Assembly (NCBI RefSeq): GCF_009905375.1
Contig: NC_133655.1
Span: 166,618,588 to 166,682,587, forward strand
Origin: Apium graveolens
Lineage: Eukaryota > Streptophyta > Magnoliopsida > Apiales > Apiaceae
Reading direction: 5' to 3'
Length of the DNA stretch: 64,000 nucleotides
The first letter of the stretch is position 1. Each line of letters opens with the position of its first letter. The position numbers were made by a program, and so were the translations under genes. Shown piece by piece: positions 57,486 through 64,000 of the stretch. The notes beneath the pieces are model-generated. The model did not search any database. It had not been told where the DNA came from and saw only the letters and a list, made by a program, of their open reading frames with translations.

Positions 57486-59797
57486 ATGTCTGACACAGAA
57501 ACTCCAACTAAGCCTACCAAAACTGAAGAACCACCAAAGACACAAATTCAAAGTCGGTATGAGACCATCAGAGTTCCCATACTGAGACCATCTGAATATC
57601 CCACCTGGAAGCAACAGATCCAGAATATCTTGATAGAATCAAGGAAAGGCCTCACAAACCAACCAAGCTCGCAGTTGCAGTTGCAGGTGAAGCAGCAAAG
57701 ACCGTACCAAAGGAGAAGAGTGAATATACTGCTGAAGATATAGCATCAATTGCTAAGGATGCTAAGGTACAACACTTACTGCATAGTGCCATTGATAATG
57801 TAATGTCAAGTAGGGTAATTAACTGCAAGACTGCTAAGGAGATATGGGATGCTCTGGAAACAAGGTGTCAGGGAACCGATACAATTAAGAAGAACAGGAA
57901 GACAATACTCACTCAAGAGTATGAACACTTTGACTCAAAGGCTAATGAGTCATTGACTGATTTATATGGCAGATTTGTCAAACTCTTGAATGATTTGTCA
58001 TTGGTTGATAAGGAGTATGATCTTGAAGATTCAAACCTTAAATTCCTGTTAGCTCTTCCTGAATGCTGGGATTTGAAGGCAACAACAATAAGAGACAACT
58101 ACAATCTTGATGAAACAACTCTTGATGAAATTTATGGAATGCTCAAGACTCATGAACTTGAGATGGAACAAAGAAGCAAGTGGAAAGGAGGAAAGTCAAG
58201 GACAGTTGCTCTTAAGGCTGAAGAAGAATTCCCCAAGGCAGCTACCTCAAGGAAAGACAAGGGCAAAGCTCTTTTCATAAAGTCTGATACTGAGTCATCA
58301 AGTTCTGAAAGTGATGATGACTCGGATTCTGAAAGCTTGCCTGAGACTGATGCTGATGAGGAGATGATGAAGCTGTGTGCTCTTATGGTGAAATGGATCA
58401 CAAAGATTGCATACAGGAAGTTCAGGAAGGGAAAGAAGTTTTCCAGAAAAGGCACAAGTTCTGATAAGAAGAATTTCAGAAGATCTGAGGGCAGAGGAGG
58501 AAAGTCTGATAGAGGAGATTATACCAATGTCAAATGCTATAACTGTGGTGAGAAAGGCCACATATCTCCTGATTGCAAGAAAGTAAAGGGTGACAAAGGC
58601 AAGGCTCTTGTCACAAAGAAGAAAAGCTGGACAGACACCTCAGACTCTGAAAGTGAGGAGAACTATGCGTTGATGGTAAATGCTGATAAAGAAAGTGCTG
58701 AGAGCAGTTCTGAAGCTGCTGAAATAAAGGTACCTCAGACTACTTATGCTTTTCATACTGATGATATTAATGAGTTGAGAAGATATCTTAAAACCATGTT
58801 TGTTAGTTATAGAGATCAAACTTTAACATGTGAAAGATTAACTTCTGAAAATCTTGCTTTTAAGAAAAGAAATGATTTCTTAGAAAAAGAGTTAGTTATG
58901 TTCTATCAAACTCAGAAGGATAGAGATGATGCTTTTTATGTTAGGGATGAAATGCTAAAAATGAATGAATCTCTAAAAACTGAGTTAGAAAAGGAAAAAG
59001 AGATTATCAGGACTTGGACTAACTCTGGCAGAACAACTCAAAATTTGCTAAGTAGTGAAAATTGGAAAGAGGGCTTAGGTTATGGAGAGGATAAGAATGA
59101 TAAAGGAACTGTAGAAATTAAGCCTGTTGTTAAGCAAAAGCCAAAATTAAAACCTGTTAAGTTTGTAAATGTAAAGTCTGATAATGAGAAATCAGAAGTT
59201 AAAGAGGAATTAACTTTTGACAAACTAAAACAGGAAAAGATAATTGAAGTAAACATAGGCTTAATGACTAAGAAGCAGCTTAAGCATAAGCTGAAAGATG
59301 TTAAGAATGCAAACAAGGTAAAATCACCTAGGAAAAATAGGAATGGAAAGGAAGGTGTGAATAAAAGCAATGATTATAAGCCTGTTCCTGATGCTCCTAG
59401 GAAAACGTGTCATAACTGTGGAAGTTCTAACCATCTGGCTTCTTTTTGCAGGAAGAATAAGAACATAAACTCCTTACCTTCAAAATCAGGAGTTAAGAGT
59501 CAGTCTGTTAGATATAAACCACAAAATCCTTATTTTCATTGTGGTAGTTTATGGCATTCCATTTATACTTGTAAGGAATATCATAGTTTGTACTATGATT
59601 ATTATCAAATAAAACCCTCTTTAAAGAAAGTTTCCATTGTTCCTTCTAGTGTAAATTCTGATTCAAAGTCTGATAGTGTTAGTCCTGATAAGAAAAATGT
59701 TAACATAAACTTTGATGCTAAATCCGCTGCAAATGTTAATAAACTTGATAAGGCCAAAGGATCCAAGCAAGTCTGGGTCCTTAAAACTAATCATTAG
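57486..59797 (+). pseudogene. gag of the second SIRE-like element, frameshifted
   Basis: The start is the ATG 43 bp after the primer site. Compared with the copy at 23413, 25 bp are missing after TGGAAG at about 57610, which breaks the frame. The remainder is open from 57803 to 59797: gag core (IWDALETRCQG), acidic Ser-rich region, CCHC knuckle CYNCGEKGHISPDC, coiled-coil-like middle and a C-terminal CHNCGSSNHLASFC knuckle. It ends at a TAG followed by a second in-frame stop (TGA), and the same frame then runs on into pol. Confidence 0.92.
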
Positions 59798-59809
59798 TGG
59801 TCTTTGTGA

Positions 59810-62800
59810 TTGCAGGGCAATAGGAAAAATATTCTAGTTCTGGACAGTGGATGTTCAGGACATATGACTGGAAATAAAGCCCTGCTATCAGACTTTGTGG
59901 AGAAAGCTGGCCCAAGTGTTTCTTATGGAGATGACAACATTGGAAAAATATTGGGATATGGCAATATTAATCTTGGGAATGTCATCATTAGAGAAGTAGC
60001 TCTGGTCTCAGGACTTAAACACAATCTGCTGAGTATAAGTCAAATCTGTGACAGAGGTTATCATGTTGATTTCTTTGAAGAACACTGTGAAGTTGTGAGT
60101 AAATCCAAAGGCAAAGTTGTTCTAAAAGGATACAGGTGTGGTAACATTTATGAAGCTAAGCTTTCAACAAGTACTGATGGTTCTGCAATCTGTCTGATGA
60201 GTAGAGCATCAATTGAAGAAAGCTGGAATTGGCACAAGAAACTCTCTCATTTAAATTTCAACAATATAAATGAACTAGTCAAGAAAGATCTTGTGAGAGG
60301 ACTGCCAAAGTCAGTATTTGCTCCTGATGGCCTTTGTGATTCTTGTTAGAAGGCCAAACAAAGAAAATCTTCATTCAGGAGCAAGACTGAATCATCAATT
60401 CTTGAGCCTTATCATCTACTACATGTTGATCTATTTGGTCCAGTGAATGTCATGTCTATTGTAAAGAAGAAATATGCGTTGGTCATAGTGGATGAGTTCA
60501 CCAAATACACATGGGTGTATTTCTTGCACACAAAAAGTAAAACTGCATCTATCTTGATTGATCATGTCAAACATCTGGATAAATTGGTCAAAGATTCTGT
60601 GAAAACCATAAGAGTGATAATGGCACTGAGTTTAAGAATTTGATAATGGAAGAGTTCTGCAAAAACCATGGAATTAAGCAGGAATTTTCTGCTCCTGGAA
60701 CTCCACAGCAAAATGGAGTTGTTGAAAGGAAGAATAGAACTCTCATTGAAGCTGCACGTACAATGCTTGAAGAAGCAAAGCTTCTAACCTATTTCTGGGC
60801 TGAAGCTTTGCAGACTGCTTGTTTTACTCAAAATGCAACACTCATTAACAAGCAAGGAAAAATACCATATGAGATGGTAAAGAAAAAGAAGCTAAATCTG
60901 AAGTACTTTCATGTATTTGGATACAAGTGTTTTGTTGTCAAGACTCATCCTGAACAGCTATCTAAATTTGATCTAAAAGCTGATGAAGGAATCTTTGTTG
61001 GATATCCACTTTCCATAAAAGCCTTCACAGTCTATAATTTGAGAACAAGAGTGGTCATGGAATCTATCAATGTCTCTTTTGATGACAAGAATATTACTGG
61101 TCTTGAAGATTTTATTGATCATGATCAGCTGAGATTTGAAAATGAAGACTCAAATTCTGATACCGAGAATCCTGACAGCCTAAGTCCTGATACTGTAATC
61201 TCTGATGGATTAAACTCTGATGTTATTGAAACTGTGGTGACTACGCCAAAGGAAGATGCACCTATGCAGGGGGAGCATACTCAAGAACATACCACATCTC
61301 AAGAAGTATCAGAACATACATCTGGCTCTTCAAGTTCTGATTCGTCAAGTTCTGATAAGCCAAGTTCTGATAGTTCTGAAAATCTAAATTCTGAAGAATC
61401 CAACTCAGAGAGCATAGTTTCAGGGAGAGCATTGGAAAATGAAAATGAAGACAGCATGGATCATGGGGGAGCATCCAGTTCTAGAGAAAACCTTCCATCT
61501 GCAAGGAAGTGGACTAAATCATATACACCTGATTTGATAATTGGAAATCCTGATGCAGGTGTCAGAACTAGAACAGGTACTTCAAACGAATGTCTTTACA
61601 ATTTTTTTCTCTCTCAGACTGAGCCAAAGAAAGTGGAAGAAGCTCTTCAAGATGATGATTGGGTGCAAGCAATGCAGAAAGAGTTAAATGAATTTGAAAG
61701 AAACAAAGTCTGGACCCTAGTGCCAAGACCAAATAATAGATCTGTTGTTGGTACAAAGTGGGTATTCAGAAACAAAACTGACAGTGATGTCATAATAACA
61801 AGGAATAAGGCAAGGCTGGTTGCAAAAGGATATTCTCAACAGGAGGGAATTGATTATGATGAAACATTTGCACCAGTTGCTAGGTTAGAAGCCATAAGGA
61901 TATTTTTGGCTTATGCTACTCACAAAAAGTTTACTAACTTTCAAATGGATGTGAAAAGTGCTTTTCTCAATGGAGAATTGGAGGAGGAAGTATATGTTGA
62001 ACAACCTCCAGGCTTTGTAGATTCCAAACATCCAGATTATGTCAACAGGCTTGATAAAGCACTTTATGGACTTAAGCAAGCTCCCAGAGCATGGTATGAG
62101 ACTTTAGCTCAGTTTCTTCTGGAAAGTGGATTCAACAGAGGAACTATAGATAAAACACTATTCTACCTCAACCATGGAAAGGACTTACTTTTGGTCCAGA
62201 TTTATGTTGATGATATCATTTTTGGGTCTACAAATGACAGACTTTGCAAGAAGTTTGCCAAGCTGATGTAGTCAAGGTATCAGATGAGTATGATGGGGGA
62301 ACTTAGCTATTTTATGGGCCTTCAAGTCAAGCAGAATGAAGAAGGAACTTTTATTTGTCAATCTAAGTACACCAGAAATTTGTTGAAGAAATTTGGAATG
62401 CAAGATTGTTCAAGTGCATCCACTCATATGGCCACTGCAACAAAATTGGATAAGGATACTGGTACATCAGTAGATATTACTAATTACAGAGGTATGATTG
62501 GCTCACTACTCTATCTAACTGCAAGTAGACCTGATATCATGTATGCTACCTGTCTTTGTGCAAGATTTCAAGCAGATCCAAGAGAACCTCACTTAACAGC
62601 TGTGAAAAGAATTTTCAAGTATCTTAAGGGAACAGCTGATCTGGGATTATGGTATCCCAGAGAATCAGATTTTAAACTAAGAGGTTACTCAGATGCATAT
62701 TTTGCAGGTTGCAAAATTGACAGGAAAAGCACAAGTGGAAGCTGCCAATTTCTTGGAGGCAGATTGGTTTCTTGGTTTAGCAAGAAACAAAAGTCAATTT

Positions 62801-63159
62801 CCACATTAACTACAGAAGCAGAATATATTGCTGCAGGAAGCTGTTGTGTACAGATTCTTTGGATGAAGAATCAGTTACTGGATTATGGGTTAATATATTT
62901 CAAAATCCCTATTTACTGTGATAATCAAAGTGCTATTGCTATGACAGGTAATCCAGTTCAACACTCTATGACAAAGCACATCAGCATCAGGTACCACTTC
63001 ATCAGGGAACATGTAGATGAAGGTACAGTGGAATTGCACTTTGTTCCAACAGATCAACAACTAGCAGATATCTTCACAAAACCATTGTGTGAAGCTACTT
63101 TTACAAGATTGGTAAATGAAGTTGGAATGGTTTCAGTTTCTTTCTATAAATCTGCTTAG
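59810..63159 (+). pseudogene. pol of the second SIRE-like element, three lesions
   Basis: Protease LVLDSGCSGHMTG has its catalytic Asp intact. Then come GAG-pre-integrase (WHKKLSHLNF), integrase ([15 protein letters not shown]), a Ser/Asp-rich linker, reverse transcriptase ([29 protein letters not shown]) and RNase H (GYSDAYFAG, STSGSCQF, DNQSAIAM). The RNase H GYSDADFAG motif has a changed Asp (Tyr). Other lesions are a TAG at 60347-60349 (Gln in the other copy), a one-base deletion near 60612 just before the second integrase Asp region, and a TAG near 62269-62271 after YVDDII. The pattern CAG-to-TAG suggests methylated-cytosine decay. Confidence 0.94.
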
Positions 63160-64000
63160 TTTTGTTCTGTTGCATCAGACTTTATGATCAGTATTTACAG
63201 AATTCAATCTCTTTGTGTATTCTGTGCTTAATTGAAAAATATGTTTAAGTACTGACTGTTGTCTGATCAATGTTTCTAAACTCTGATAGTGATATGTCTG
63301 TTTAGGTAACTATTCAATCATATGAGGATAACTGTGCTAGATGCTGACCTAGTAGTCTTCAATAAACAAGGGATCCCATATAAGAAGTAATTATTCCTGT
63401 GGAAATCTATTGACACAAGCAAATTCTGATAATTGAGCTTAGTTGAGTTTACTTAGTCTATCTTATTACTAAGTCACAAACTAGAATAATGCTACTCATC
63501 TGTTAAGTTCTGATGCTAGTAAATCTGTTGAATGTACTAAGTGCTGATAAACCTCACTTATCAAAAGAAAAAGAAAGAGGGACAAGGATTAAAAATCAGG
63601 TACTCCTTTGAGATCTAGAGTAAAAATGTGGAAGGGAAGACCCAAGTGCATTGCTGGTATTAAGTAATATGCATCAGAAAAGCAAATAAAATATTTTCTT
63701 GGTGACTTTTCACACTCTATGATTACTGAAGAAATACTCTGATAATAGCATAAATTCTGATAAGCAGTCGTGACTCACTTACACTGAGAAGCCACTGTAA
63801 AATAGAATTTAAAAAGATGCACAAAATTAGCACAAAATAGTTGAGGTGGACTCAAGCATGAATTCATTCAATAGTAGGTTTCCGAATATTGACAGGTTTT
63901 TAGTAAAGTTTTAGTTATGCCTTATTTCTAAGATGTACTGAAGTGAATCAGACTTTTCTCTTTGTCTGATATTTAGCTTAATGCACACACTAACCACTCC
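63160..64000 (+). mobile_element. Spacer after pol in the second SIRE-like element
   Basis: Homologous to the minus-strand stretch 17712 downward to about 16880. It includes AAGTTCTGAT and AAGTGCTGAT words and no frame. Confidence 0.8.

Larger units (their letters stand above)
56838..64000 (+). mobile_element. Second SIRE-like Ty1/copia element (5' part, runs off the window)
   Basis: Same family as the element at 10738-24076: matching LTR, primer site, gag, pol and start of the spacer, here on the plus strand. The 3' LTR and the extra ORF should lie beyond 64000. The left duplication candidate is AATAC (56833-56837) and cannot be checked. gag and pol carry lesions different from those of the first copy. 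Confidence 0.9.

Overview
This window is nuclear DNA of a eudicot plant with a retrotransposon-rich genome. The evidence is one long intron-rich plant gene, plant-type Ty1/copia and Ty3/gypsy elements whose primer sites match initiator tRNA-Met, and miniature foldback elements. The retrotransposon families recall Apiaceae-type genomes, but that is only an impression. I see no bacterial, organellar, CRISPR or rRNA sequence.

Bases 1-32172 are a four-level nest of LTR retrotransposons. Level 0 is a probable copia LTR (1-522 and 31719-32172). Level 1, inserted in it with the 5-bp duplication CCAAG, is a rearranged Tekay/Del-type chromovirus (523-31718) with a very long LTR, a chromodomain integrase remnant and an inverted LTR arm of about 1.43 kb. 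Level 2, inside the 4.2-kb chromovirus LTR (4-bp duplication CATG), is a copia tandem LTR-int-LTR-int-LTR (4821-28588). Level 3, inside the gag zinc knuckle of the second level-2 copy (duplication TTTAC), is a 13.3-kb SIRE-like copia on the minus strand (10738-24076) with a long extra coding region after pol.

Bases 32173-37147 are AT-rich intergenic DNA with several foldback or MITE-like elements and short tandem duplications.

Bases 37148-51690 hold the only clearly intact host gene: a minus-strand orthologue of HUB2/BRE1-like 2, the RING E3 ligase that monoubiquitinates histone H2B. I could join 18 coding exons in frame into 875 residues ending in a complete C3HC4 RING. Its introns carry SINE-like and other dispersed repeats.

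Bases 52000-56837 hold relics of unrelated host genes close together: a DUF3444 (DnaJ-associated) fragment, two B3-domain fragments and an RPA1-like OB-fold fragment on the opposite strand. This is the pattern expected of gene-capturing transposons or a pseudogene graveyard.

Bases 56838-64000 are the 5' part of a second SIRE-like element of the same family as level 3, on the plus strand, running off the window.

The observations I rate highest are: an LTR-encoded 98-residue frame in the chromovirus that begins like a histone H3 tail; a chromovirus insertion with the same LTR terminus at both outer ends; a conserved double in-frame stop between gag and pol in both SIRE-like copies; a motif repeated along the level-2 leader; and the captured-gene cluster.
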